Shown here: positions 22,149 to 33,091 of the stretch, piece by piece
How positions within the stretch are numbered: the stretch's first letter is position 1
Layout of the letters: each line of letters begins with the position of its first letter
Assembly (NCBI RefSeq): GCF_040581485.1
Contig: NC_090128.1
Coordinates: forward strand, 8,246,001 to 8,310,000
DNA from: Linepithema humile
Taxonomy: Eukaryota; Arthropoda; Insecta; Hymenoptera; Formicidae
DNA: 64,000 nucleotides
Direction: 5' to 3'
Made by a program: the position numbers and the translations under genes
Notes under the pieces: generated by a model
Databases searched by the model: none
What the model was told of the DNA's origin: nothing
The model's input: the letters and a program-made list of their open reading frames with translations, nothing else

Positions 22149-23647
22149 TTTGTACTCGATATTTAAGGCTCGTACCCTCGGCTTCGTCACGGACGTCCAA
22201 GTTCTGCTTTTAAGGTCGACGTAATCCGGCAACTGCCAGAGTTGGCGTAAATATTTGCCATTCAAAACAGTGGGCGGACTTGGTTTAAATATCGATGACA
22301 GCGAGTACCGACAGGCTCATCGTGCCGGTCCCCATGAAATATTGACCGATTTTTGCGTATTCGCTGTCCGGGCAGTGCGGGAGAATGGTTGTTGGGAAAA
22401 TACGTCGGCGAAAATGTCGAGAACGCGCGCAATCGAAAAACGCGCGCGATGTTCGCCCACCTCGAAAATCCGATACAGATGGAGCTCGTTCGTTTAAATA
22501 ATCTCTACATTGTATTTATCGACGTCGCTTTTTATCGGTCACGAACGACGATGTGGCTTTGAAAAATCGAGAATTTTTCCCGATTACAATCGCAAATGCG
22601 TGCAAAGAGGGTCAGAGTTTGGTGTGCCCGAAAGATTTACGTCTTGCGGAATCGATTTTGCGATATATCTCACGATTATACAAATGTCCTAGGCGCACGA
22701 AATGTGGACCGCACTAACAAAAACGTTCGGAAAACGCAATAATGTTGAAAAACGATTTTGCAAATAGTTTCACCGGCAATAGAGAAGTGTTACTAAACTA
22801 AAAATTGTTAAAAAGAATTACAAAAGTTATCGGCGATTAATTGTTGTTATTTTCTGTTTTACTTGAAAACAATTCTCCTAAAATCTCAATTACAGACTGT
22901 CTTAACTTTGTTGTGAAAATAATTTTAATATATAATAATTACAGCAACGTTTACTTTTTACAGTTTCAATAAAATTTCTTCGTTTGAATAATATAAATTT
23001 TAATTACTTTAACTGGCACACAGTTTATGCTGGAATACTATAATGTAATTTTAAGTTCGCTTCCTTACTTTTGCGAGTTTACAGTTGCCGGGAAACTGTC
23101 GAAAGGGGTAGAATCTCATCAAGAAATTTCGGACGGGTCTAAGCATTTTCATAAAAGAGCTATTAACAAATCCGCGTAATCCGTCAAGCATCCGACGCAC
23201 CTCCTTTTTGCGGACGAAGAATGCCGGGTGCAAGTCGCATTTTGCGATCACAAAACGCACAATGAGAGTTCGCGGAGAGTCCTCGCATTTTCACGCTAAA
23301 TTTGTCCCGCGCGACAATGAGAGCCGCCTTAAACGGCCAACCTTTCTGTTCGTGGAATTCGGCCATTAGACACCATTGATGGATTAACCCCCTGGGCCAC
23401 CCCCTTGCCGTCCCGTCCAGGGTCGCCTTAAGTCTCGCCGTGGGTCGCGGCGATTTTTTGAATATATATTCACGCGCAAAACGACGACCGTTTAAGGGCG
23501 CCATTGTTCGCCCGGTGAGAAATATGACGGCTGCTTTTCCATTCTCTCGTCTTACCCCCGGACATTCGGCATTCTCTCGTCGCTTTCACGTCTCAAATAC
23601 CTCCAACACCCTCTTTCACAACCACACTAATCGCTACATTCTCTTCG

Positions 23648-23658
<11 letters not shown>

Positions 23659-23696
<38 letters not shown>
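23659..23696 (+). repeat. (CT)19 microsatellite
   Basis: Nineteen uninterrupted CT units within a longer pyrimidine-rich tract (about 23,640-23,720). The minus strand is (GA)n, which in insects can bind GAGA factor. Confidence 0.95.
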
Positions 23697-23699
<3 letters not shown>

Positions 23700-25430
23700 G
23701 TTTTTCCCCTTTCACTCGCTTTTTTCGTTTTTTTGTTGTATTTACATATAATTCGTTTAATTTGTTGCCGTCAAGGTAATTTTAATTTGTTTTATAGAAA
23801 ATTAAATTTTTTATTACTATAATTCACTCTCTTTTTCATTTCACATTATTCTAATTCGCACAGTAACGATGACGAATATATTTTATAAAATATTATTTTC
23901 TCTGTTTTCTCTGTGACTTTATATCACTTGTTATATTATTAAATTGAAGTGTGCAAATGCGGCCGAGAAAATCGCGACGGCACACAAATGGAAACCGGTC
24001 GTAGAAATCGACCGCTCAACTCGTCGAGATTGAATGTAAATCGTTACTTTGGCACTTGGCATGGGGCGTTAGATGGCTGAAGGTGGGAAATTCGTGTTTC
24101 CGGTTCGTGGAACCCTTCCTCGTCTCTTCTAGAATACGTGCATTACCAGCCGCAATAATGCCGCCCGGGGAAACGTAAGAGAGGCGAAATAAAGCGGCCG
24201 ACCAGCCGCCGTCGTCTTTCTGCGGCAGAAAATGCGTCGTGTCTGGCAATATGGAAAATAAGAGCGAGTCAGGAGAGTTTGCGGGGTTGAAGTATAGCTG
24301 CGAGAAACGTATACTGTCGGCCGACTGTCGAAGGAAAGAAAAGGTCGCGATAAAAACGAGAAGAATGTGCGGAAAATCCGGAGAGAATCGCAGATGAATG
24401 ATAAAAAGATGTAGAAGTATATATTTATTTCGATTTATTTATGAATAATTAAATTACTTGTTTTAATAGATAAAGAGTGGGTAAAATACATACTTTTGTT
24501 TAATTATAACAATTACGATTGCGAGACTTTGCACATCCGTAAGCGATTAAAATTCATATTTTTTCGCTTGATATTTTGAAGCTTAGGTCTCTCTTTCTTC
24601 TCTTTTCATGCACGATGTTTATAGTCGGTTGGGCGAGTGCGTGCGCACGTGGAAAAAGTTTTATGATTATCCGTGTACGTTCTCGCTGAACATAACGGGT
24701 TGAGTGAGAGAGTGATAAAAAATTCGGCCGCGTTATTCAGAGATTAAGTTGGCGCGCATTATTTGAGCGCGCGCCATACTTCCATCCGCGCCAGTGGCAT
24801 TAAATCTCTGTTTGGGAGGGGACCGCGTTGTGTATTAATGCAGAACAGAAATCTGAACGGATGCATCTGGCAAAAAAGGACGGACGTCATCGAGCGGGTA
24901 AGCGCGACAGAAATGGAATAATAAGAGAGATCGAGAGGAGCGGCGAATAAAGTTACGCGACACGAGAGCATTGCAGTCGCTAATCCCATTAAAGTTGGAA
25001 GGGTGCTATTGTGATCTTTGATTCAGACGTAATTTGCAGCTGGATCAGTCTTCAAATCCTTTCGAGCGTGTGTTTTTTCCCGCATCGGGCGTCAACACGA
25101 TTAAATCGACAAAAGTTACACGCGCGCGACAATAATAAATACGTTACTTTATAATAAGAGATGTAGAGAGAGATACAGATATTTTCAATTGGCACGCGAA
25201 ATCAAATGTATTCCTTATTCCGCAGCCTTTGGCAATTAGCAGTCGCGGTTTGCAGTTAAAAATTTGCGATAAACGCCTCGCTTTGTAATTTGAGTTATTT
25301 TTTAAGACCGTGTAATACTTACGAATCTCTTTAGAGTCTTCATTTTTAATCGTACATGAGAATACACGCGGATGTGTACGAAGAATACTACTCGGTTTGT
25401 AAAACGACCGTTTAACTCGCGCTAGAGCTG

Positions 25431-27055
25431 CGGAAATTAGAATTCATCGCGCCGGTCCGAATTAAAGTCGCGAAACTTTTTAATTTCGTAATATGCAAAT
25501 TAGCCCCTGCGACGTCGCGTAATTAATTCCGGGCGCGCGTCACACACGTGCACGCGCCCGCGGATGCGACGCCGGCGTCGGTCCGGCGCCGGTTTTTCCT
25601 CCCGCGAAAAAAGTTGTCCGCTGATGAAATTTTTACACCACTGACTCTGTGCTCGGGAATAAAAATTTCGAATTTGCGAGATTTGCCCTTCTTTCCTGTT
25701 CCGCCGTTTTTCAAAAAAAATTTTCTCAAAATCGAGAGAAAGAGAGAGCGTGTGCAAAGTTTAATAATTATATCGCGATTCAGTGAAAACTGAGATTGTC
25801 CGGGCGTTTTTCAATCCTTTTTTTGAATTCGCAATTTTGGTAAGTTTTTGTATTATCGAAAATATTTTCTTTCAATGGAGGAGATAACTAATGTCAGCGC
25901 TATCTCGACCCCCGACTTTTTTTTTCTTTCTTTTTACGCCGATACTATCCCCGCGCGCATTCTACCCCCCCGGCTAAAATAATATTTCACGTTTCTATCT
26001 CACCTCGCCGTGTCCCTGGCATTGATCAGTCCTCGCCGACTCGCTGCTCAACCGCGCGCGAGGCAGATATGTAGGGTGTATACACTTCGATGAATATTAT
26101 CGATCAACTCTCGGCGCGACGACAGGCGGGGAAATGTCCCCGAATCGCTTTTCAGAACTTCGGTGTCGTAGAGTGCGATAGGAACTTTGCCGTTTATTCG
26201 TGATGAATATCGCGAGTACATTAAACTAAAGATCCCGTTTATTCATGAAGAAACAGGGAGGAGTCATCTAAACGCGCACGGACAGTGAGCGCGGACGAGC
26301 GCTGTCAGAGCAGTCGAAAACACTTCCCTTCCGGGTCTCCGCAGCTTTGTCTCTCCACGTCAGTTTTCAGATATATCCCTCCAAACAACCGGCGCGAACC
26401 ATCCAACGACCGGCAAAGAGACAAGACGCATTAGTCTCGAAAGCGTCAGCGCGAGCTGTTCCGCCGGCATTACGTATGGAGTGCGTAGATAATGCAGACG
26501 GAAAGCTCCGGGCGACCGGGCGAGTGGCGGGGCGGGAGAAGATAGCGCTTTTTCGTCGTATTACGATTGGTGGCGGGGGGGGGGGGGAGAAGGAAAGCGG
26601 CGGTCGCGGAAGGCGGGCGGAAAGGGTCGCTTGGCTGGCTGGTAACATCTTGCGCTGATGTCCCGATACACCATAAATTATTATATTCATATTATATGCC
26701 GTCCAACTCTCTGTGCCACCCCTGTCGCGATTCCGTCCCGGAAAGGGCCGACACACCGCGCGCCGCGCCGGCGTGTTTCGTTTTTGCGCGAGGATTTATC
26801 GCCCGCGGCTCGCACTCGATGGAACTGATCGCGACTACGTGACTACGACTCCGCCGTTGCCATTATGTGCATCCACGCGACGAGACTGGCGTTCGGAATA
26901 GCGGACTTTTTGTCCGGGCGCGGCTGCACGGCTGATATTTCGCTCGCGGCAGGATAATTAGCAAACGCATCGATAGTCGCTCGATTAATCCCATCTAAAC
27001 GGCGCGTTAGATTTATCGGTGTCGACGCGACCAATTGGCTCAAATATCTTGGATT
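25431..27055. other. CpG-rich region
   Basis: Two CpG-rich parts (25,430-25,640 and 25,970-27,055) surround a short T-rich segment. At 25,530-25,560 CGGGCGCG and CGCGCCCG pair around a 15-base loop. The region includes a G13 run at 26,575. The segment 26,280-26,345 (GAGCGCTGTCAGAGCAGTCG and onward) looks promoter-like by composition and has a TCAGAG initiator-like hexamer, but no TATA lies upstream. A donor-like TTTTG/GTAAGT lies at 25,840 without a good acceptor before it. No gene is called. Confidence 0.5.
26575..26587 (+). repeat. G13 homopolymer
   Basis: Thirteen G residues, preceded by GGCGGGGCGGG about 40 bases upstream and followed by GGCGG/GGCGGGCGG segments. The strand is G-rich for about 110 bases and could form G-quadruplexes. 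Confidence 0.9.
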
Positions 27056-28638
27056 ATGGGATTATTCAATCTGGCTTTGGAAACTGAGAGACTTAATTGC
27101 TCGATATTCTATTAAATTATGAATTGTATAAATAATATCTATTATATTTATTAATTGAAAACAAATAATAATTATATGTAATCTTTAGCCGCAATTTTGT
27201 TGCGAGTTGTTAAAGTGTACCACATTCCATTTTAGTCACAAGTTTATTCTCGGCAGTCAATTGCAGTGGAAAAATCGATCTCTTGTTGCTTAACATGCTA
27301 ACAGTCATTCAAGAATTTGCCTTGTTCCGTCGACGAATTCACAATCGGGCTTATTTTATCATGCAAATTAGATCTTGCAGATCAATCCGGAAGAATCTTC
27401 ATCCCGCGAATCCCGAGGAAGCTAGGAATCCATGACGCGAAGATGATTCCTCGATATCACGCGTGTCAGCGCCGGGATTTCTTAGCTTCCTCCGTTTGCT
27501 CGCTTCCATTTTGCCCGACACTTTTGCACCGCCATCGTCGTTCTTGCGGCTTCCTTCGGGATTCTCACGGCGCGACGAGCGTCTCTCCCGACCCTCATCA
27601 TCCTGACATCAATGCTCGCCGAGCGCTTGCTTTTATACGTACATATACCGCACACCTAGCACGGATACGCGACTTCGATATTATGAACGTGTACGAGACC
27701 CGTCTACGCGCTGTATTGGATGCAGCTAATATTTTGATCCGAGATACGTGTCCGCGATACTCAAAGACGTATCCCGCAGACGGGGATTATCACTACAGAA
27801 ACAGAATTAAAAGGCTGCCCCGATTTCCGAGCGTCGGAAAGTGCGAAGCGAATGGCATTACGTGTTGCAAAGCTTGCATTTGTGTTGCACATTCAATACC
27901 GAATGTAGTCGTTCCGTTTGGTCTACATTTTTATAACGAGTGATCTTTGTGTCGGACGAGCTTGGACTCGAATAATTAAATGCGATATTAAATAAGCGCA
28001 ATATTATTTTATTTCATATTATTAGAGCAAAATAATTTACATAGCCAATATCTATTATTATTAGATATTTATAGATACGTTTAATAAATATTAGAGAAAT
28101 GAGACGAAAATTATTTTCCATTAAAAAGTGAGAGCAGTGGCTTATTACAATTAAAAACGACTTTTCTATTTACTTCCGATTTTAATTGTCAAATGCGAAC
28201 ATCTGCGTTCGTAGATTAACAGCTTTGACTCGCATTCGTCGCATTCGCGCTCGTTTACGTCGTCGATCTTATCGAACATTTGTAACGAGACGACCGTGTA
28301 ATTCGTATAAGAGGAAACTCCGTACGAATCGTCGTTCATCGCAGCGATTCTCGCCTCGCTCCGATAAATTCGCGGGGAGAGTGCTTTCTCGGGCGCCGCG
28401 AAATTTACCGGCGATCGATCAACGTCGGCGCAGGATAGAAAATAGACTCGCGTGCCTCGCGACGAAGTTAATAGCGCTTCGCGCCGGTTGAAGAAATCCC
28501 CGAAAAACAAGCGCCAGCTTTGCCAACCAGGCGAAAACGCGAAAACACTCATTAACGTCTTCGCGCAGTATTTACCGCGCCCGAATGCCGTGCGAGCGAT
28601 GCCCCACCGAATATCTTCCGTCCCTCACGTGCGAAATG

Positions 28639-28664
28639 CGACGCGCTTCTTCGACGCGCTTCTT
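28639..28664 (+). repeat. 13-bp perfect tandem duplication
   Basis: CGACGCGCTTCTT occurs twice in succession, followed by the start of a third copy (CGACGA). Confidence 0.9.
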
Positions 28665-29150
28665 CGACGACACAATTTGCCGCGACATTACTATTCGCGT
28701 GAAAGAAATGTCGGAGAATGCACATATCTCGAGAGCGATAAAATTGTATTCGCGAAGTATTTCAATCCGCGTGAAGCGTCGCACAGTCGAAAATAAAATT
28801 CATCCGGTTTAGATGGAGTTTGGTAAATTCAGTTTTCGCGGATAATTGCAGCTAATAACGTTTGTCGTTAGAAATAATTGATTCGATGGATGTTACAAAG
28901 TGTGCCATCTCGAGAATTGTAATTATTCGTTTGTAATTATTTATTTATTCTATCTTGGGAGAGATATATCGGTGAAATTAGTAATTTAGAAGAACAACAG
29001 CCGCATAATTGAAGCTGCTATCCCCTTTTTCGGTTATTTGGGAATACTCCGTACTGAGCTTTGAATAAAATATTTTCCCTCCAATCAAACGTAGTGAAAA
29101 TTTTATTGATCCGCGATAGCGGGAGGAAGGAAACATTATTACGAAATGAA

Positions 29151-29157
29151 TTAAATA
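29151..29157 (-). promoter_or_regulatory. TATA-like box antisense, beyond heat-shock element
   Basis: On the minus strand TATTTAA lies about 61 bases downstream of the four-unit heat-shock element, an order and orientation used by heat-shock promoters. The box is degenerate and no initiator or coding frame was identified beyond it, so this is weak. Confidence 0.2.
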
Positions 29158-29218
29158 GCGTCGTAGATGAAAGGAAGCATGTGCGAATGCGCTGTCCGAG
29201 CGTCACTCTTCGATCATT

Positions 29219-29236
29219 TTCGAGAACATTCTCGAA
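29219..29236. promoter_or_regulatory. Perfect four-unit heat-shock element
   Basis: TTCGAGAACATTCTCGAA reads as four perfect alternating units, TTC-ga-GAA-ca-TTC-tc-GAA, the consensus for binding of heat-shock factor trimers. A near-match fifth unit (GTC) follows in phase at 29,239-29,241. The element sits in a larger inverted repeat (TTTCGAGAA / TTCTCGAAA, two-base spacer, 29,218-29,237). About 0.008 four-unit elements are expected by chance in 64 kb of random sequence. Two isolated TTCnnGAA pairs occur about 420 bases away at 29,645 and 29,661, out of phase with each other. No heat-shock gene is visible nearby. Confidence 0.6.
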
Positions 29237-29331
29237 ACGTCAACAACAACCGGATGCTCTCGCGCGCAGCGCTCGACGTCATATCTTCCACGTCGAAAGG
29301 TCCGACTCGTACAGACGCAACTAAGTGAGCA

Positions 29332-29351
29332 GGGGGGGGGGGGGGGGGGGG
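29332..29351 (+). repeat. G20 homopolymer
   Basis: Twenty consecutive G residues, the longest mononucleotide tract in the window, about 95 bases from the heat-shock element. Such a tract is often a weak point in assemblies and may vary between individuals. Confidence 0.9.
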
Positions 29352-29698
29352 AATACGCGCGACACGCGGGAAGAGGGTGGGGAAAATTAGGCAATCTTTG
29401 CTCGAGGGTAGTGGCTCGCCCCGAATAACGCCGACGAGTCCTCAAAGGCGGGATGAGCAATAAGGTACCGACGGGTAGGAGACACGTCTGATAATCCTCT
29501 CCCGGAAACTGTCGCATAATCTTCCGCCCGGTCCCGCGCGCCCCCTCTTCGTCCCCTCGCAAGGAACTCGCTCTGTTTACCATTCTGAGGACGTCTTTAA
29601 TATATAACGGGCAATTTTCCCACGCTCGCTATGCCGTAAACTTCTTCGAGAAATTGGATGTTCCGGAACCGGGAGGGAAAGGAACCGCAATTGAGAAG

Positions 29699-29725
29699 GA
29701 GAGAGAGAGAGAGAGAGAGAGAGAG
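29699..29725 (+). repeat. (GA)13 microsatellite
   Basis: An uninterrupted GA run followed by further purine-rich sequence to about 29,750. It is a potential GAGA-factor site. Confidence 0.95.
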
Positions 29726-31306
29726 GAAGGGTAAGAAAAAGAGAGAGAATTCTTACCGAAAAACAAAAGCGATTCAACCCACAGGACTTCATAATCTCCG
29801 CATAATCTGCAGTCGTCCGGCGTGCCGTCAATTTCGTATACACACACATCTGGCAGGAGATGAGAGGAGTAGCGGGAGGGGAGAAAAGAGGGAAGGCGAA
29901 CCTGGGGAGAGCAGAGGAAGTCGTTTTAATATCTGACCTCGTTGCAACCAGCGCCGACCGAAACTTTGCGGTTCTCCTCTCCCATCACCTCTCACCCCCC
30001 TCTCGCCACTCCTGTTTACCATCGAGCAAACCGTCACCTCCCCCCCTTACCCACCCACACTCACCCCCGCGTTCCGCAGTAAATGCGCCGAGAAAATGCA
30101 TGGCGCATCGTTAGCCCGCGAAGTCAGGTTCGTCGGTTAAGTCGCCGGTAACTTCCGACGTCTCCCTGTTGTCCTAATTCGCCGCGGCAGCTTCCGCGAG
30201 GAATTATAAGCTGCTCTCTGTCATTTTCGCGAATGTAGCGAGAACGCGGAAGAAGTTTAACGCCGATAACGTTCGAAAGTTTGTTCAACCGTGCCGGAAT
30301 GGATCGTGTGATTCTTCGCAGGTCCTAAATGCATTCAGATGTGTCCGAGAAGGAGAAAGGAGCGACGGTCCATTATAGTCCCGAGTCACAGTTCGATAAT
30401 AATGATCTCCTTAATCTTGAATGCAAACTCGAATGGCATTCAAATAGCCCGAGAATTTTCAAAAAGCGGACGCATACTTATATTACGTTCCCTTCACGCT
30501 TAAGAGGCATTTCACTGCTTCATTCATCGCGATATCGGTATCGACAACGTCGGGCATTGTCACCAAACTTGATCGCCGTTTGATCCATAATCCTAATTTG
30601 TCATAATTTATTCCGTCGAAGAAATAGGATACTTCGATTTATGTCCTTTAAACCAAGATTTACGCTTTGGCGTAAAGCCATAACAGTCGTTCTGCTTAAG
30701 TATTATTTAATACGCGCCGTCATGACATTTATCTTGCTTATATTTTGGCGCTGAAAATCGCTACAGGGATGCACGGGATGCTAGTTCGTACACACGCAGG
30801 CAGTAGTGCGAGGGGGTTAATACCTCTGGAACGCAGGTGTGCGTGAAACATACCGCCCGCGTTTAATTTCTCTGCGTAATACCGCAGTAAAGTAGGTGGA
30901 CTGTAACGGGTTATTATACACGAATCGTAAGCCGTTTCGAATCTCTCGCGCGCGAATATAATAATAATAACCGAAAATCTAAAGCGCTACGAATATTGCA
31001 AAATCATTTGGAAACGCTACGAAACTGCCGAACTATTTTTTCCAGTTTTTTTTTGTCCACGAACTTGACGGAATTAATCTAACTGTCGCCTTATTTTTAC
31101 GAGTCGCGCCAAGTCGATTATTATCTCTTCTAAATGTTCGATGAAAAATTTCTGTTTAGCAAATACCGCGCTCGGTTATTTATTATTTCTACTTATCTCG
31201 AATGTCGAATTGTTCTTTTTATGCCTTATTAATCCGCTTATCGTTATCGATGTACTTTGACACGTCGCGGCTAAATTTCGGCGTACTTCCGAGACGCTCG
31301 CAGGGA

Positions 31307-31315
31307 GGGGGGGGG
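31307..31315 (+). repeat. G9 homopolymer
   Basis: Nine consecutive G residues in a GC-rich patch. Confidence 0.85.
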
Positions 31316-31528
31316 ATTCCACCTACGCAGACAATGCAGGCTGCTGCATCGCCGCCGGTTGAGGACTCCGTTGACATAGTTCGCATGCCAGCCGCACTTG
31401 GCCCGTCGATCCTCCCGTCCCCTTCCCCTCCCTCGCATATACCTGCGTCTCTAAGCAGGCTGACGTGCCACAGCCTCATTAGGAATTCTTAGGAACGCAC
31501 ACACGCGCGCGCGAACGAGCGAAAGGGT

Positions 31529-31537
31529 GGGGGGGGG
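31529..31537 (+). repeat. G9 homopolymer
   Basis: Nine consecutive G residues following an alternating (CG)n stretch and the motif AACGAGCGAAAGGGT. Confidence 0.85.
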
Positions 31538-31672
31538 ACAAACCATCAGCCAGTTTCCCCTTCCCGTGTCACCGGAAATATCGAGAGGTGCGCTCTCGGG
31601 ATTTAGCACGCAGCTGTTCGTGCCATCGACGAGCCCCGAGATTATTGCAGATAATCTCGCTCCTACCCTCCG

Positions 31673-31681
31673 CCCCCCCCC
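31673..31681 (+). repeat. C9 homopolymer
   Basis: Nine consecutive C residues, about 135 bases after the neighbouring G9 run and therefore of opposite strand sense. Confidence 0.85.
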
Positions 31682-32741
31682 GCCCCACCCATTCCCACCG
31701 GATCCAAGGAAATATATAATGAGCTAAATACAGTGTCGCGTGCCAGCTATCAACCTTTTTCGCAGGATTTTTATTTCCAGCGACTGAGATTACATTCGAG
31801 GATCGTGTTAAAAATTGTGTATGAAAAATGGGAAGCTCGAGCGTAAATTTAAACAAATTGTACGGCGTTGTATTAAATTCTATTTTAATTATTCGCAGAG
31901 TAAAAATTTCCAAAGTGTTTTGTCACAAAATATTTTAGAGACTCAAGACTGATGAACAATTTTGATAAAGGATTCTAAAGTTATCACATTTTGACGATAT
32001 CGAGATCTCTCGTGCCAGCATTATGTAAAACGTTTTGAATAAAGAATATCGTTCGACTTTATCGCTGTTATTCGCTTCGCCTGTCCGATATAGCGGATCA
32101 ATAATAAATATAGAGTAATCTTTCTAATGTACCACCGCAAGAGCTTTCTCGCGATCCCGAAGATCGCTATTTGCGATGTACAGCGTTGAGGTGATCGCAC
32201 TCTCGTAAATTCTATTCAATCGCGCCGATGCGGGACGAAGAAGGATGCGGCCCGTTTTGTTTTCGCGAGTGGTTTGGGGGAGGAGTAAAAGCATGTGAAG
32301 GGATCGATTTGTGGCGTTGCGCCGAGCTGTCGATGGTCAATTCGGGCGTGGATAAATAAACATCTTCTCGGGGAAGGGACGAAAGCGAGCTGCGAAAGTT
32401 TACCGCCATTGAAGCATCCTATTCTTCGAGTGGTTTTCCTGAAAAGCCGAGGTTATTCATCATTCATAAAACTTCAAGTGCTACACCTTTTATGAATATA
32501 TCAATTCTTATATATAGCGTAAATAAAAATATTATTTAAAGAGAGCTTCTCGAAAAAGATATTGCAAGTGTAAAAAGGAGCTTGCAACACCGAAGCATCT
32601 TTTGGGGGGATTTTCAGTGAACGATTTCGATAGAAGACCGCAAACGTCAAAGATCCCGCGAGCTGGAATAATGCAGCTCGAATCTGGTTTGATTTAATGT
32701 AACGCGTGCAAAACAACCATTTATTTTGATAAACACGTTTG

Positions 32742-32768
32742 TGACGTGGCGCGAAAGTTGTATAAAAA
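32742..32768 (+). promoter_or_regulatory. Candidate core promoter: CRE half-site, E2F-like site, TATA box
   Basis: Within 27 bases the + strand carries TGACGT (CRE core, 32,742-32,747), GGCGCGAAA (E2F-type, 32,748-32,756) and TATAAAAA (32,761-32,768). A start site would be expected near 32,790-32,795, where only TCGAGA is seen, not a good initiator. A 76-codon frame starts at 32,861. Motifs this short arise by chance, so the compact order is the only argument. Confidence 0.25.
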
Positions 32769-32860
32769 CTCGATTAGAAGTTCGAAGTTTGTCGAGACAA
32801 CGAGCTTAGCGATCGAAAGCAATTCCCCTTAAATCCTTCGCAAAGCAAATCGCGCGTCTA

Positions 32861-33091
32861 ATGGATTCTACGTTAATCGCCTTTACCATGTCGTTAACCC
32901 GACGCGATGCGCGCCGCTCGCTCGGGGCGACGCAGCGATCGCGCTTAGCAAAAGGAGCAATCGACTTTAGGCTCATTAGTGACGCACAACCCCGAGTCAA
33001 TTACCCCCTTTGTTATCTTATCTTAGCCGGATCCTCGCGGTTAGAAACTGGAAACTGCGTCAAACCGGGTTATTACTTATTCACGCCGTAA
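32861..33091 (+). CDS. Speculative 76-codon frame behind the candidate promoter
   Basis: A 76-residue frame begins with MDSTLIAFTM about 70 bases after the start site predicted from the TATA box at 32,761, and is followed by AATAAA signals at 33,220 and 33,232. The predicted product is basic near its N-terminus (RRDARRSLGATQRSRLAKG) and has no signal peptide or known motif. The context of the ATG is poor at -3 (C) but has G at +4. An antisense frame of 64 codons covers the same DNA, which warns that the openness may be compositional. I do not recognise a family. It is listed only because promoter-like, coding and polyadenylation signals occur in the right order. Confidence 0.1.
   Translation: MDSTLIAFTMSLTRRDARRSLGATQRSRLAKGAIDFRLISDAQPRVNYPLCYLILAGSSRLETGNCVKPGYYLFTP

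Larger units (their letters stand above)
21021..25430. other. Non-coding mosaic DNA, no gene seen
   Basis: CpG-rich segments (about 21,400-21,840, 22,180-22,720, 23,190-23,620 and 23,960-24,380) alternate with AT-rich ones. The 160-codon frame at 21,360-21,842 has no recognisable domain. The stretch holds one CTATCGATA site at 22,140, a (CT)19 microsatellite, and the 12-mer CATTCTCTCGTC repeated at about 23,540 and 23,570. Confidence 0.6.
27056..29210. other. Non-coding mosaic DNA; longest frame of the window not called
   Basis: The segment includes the longest open frame of the window, 208 codons at 27,317-27,943 on +. It lies in CpG-rich, stop-poor DNA and starts 5' in an AT-rich spacer. 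It has no signal peptide, transmembrane segment, repeat or family motif I recognise, and there is no splice context. CpG-rich DNA continues at 28,190-28,800, where a 13-bp tandem duplication occurs. Without conservation data I leave the frame uncalled. Confidence 0.55.
29237..31200. other. CpG-rich, then AT-rich non-coding DNA
   Basis: A CpG-rich and low-complexity block (to about 30,290) holds a G20 tract, a (GA)n microsatellite and a C-rich polypyrimidine stretch (29,970-30,070). AT-rich DNA takes over after about 30,600. Frames here are Arg/Glu- or Pro-rich products of the repeats. No gene is called. Confidence 0.55.
31201..32741. other. Non-coding DNA with oligo-G/C tracts
   Basis: The GC-rich part (31,280-31,740) has G9 at 31,307, G9 at 31,529 and C9 at 31,673. 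The following 1 kb is AT-rich. Frames here are short and overlapping, and none is recognised. Confidence 0.55.

Noticed and set aside
25839..25845. GTAAGT donor-like site
   Set aside because: No acceptor with a pyrimidine tract at a plausible distance upstream and no open frame.
27317..27943. Longest open frame (208 codons, +)
   Set aside because: No recognisable domain, signal peptide or splice context. It lies in CpG-rich DNA where stops are rare by composition. Conservation data would be needed to revive it.
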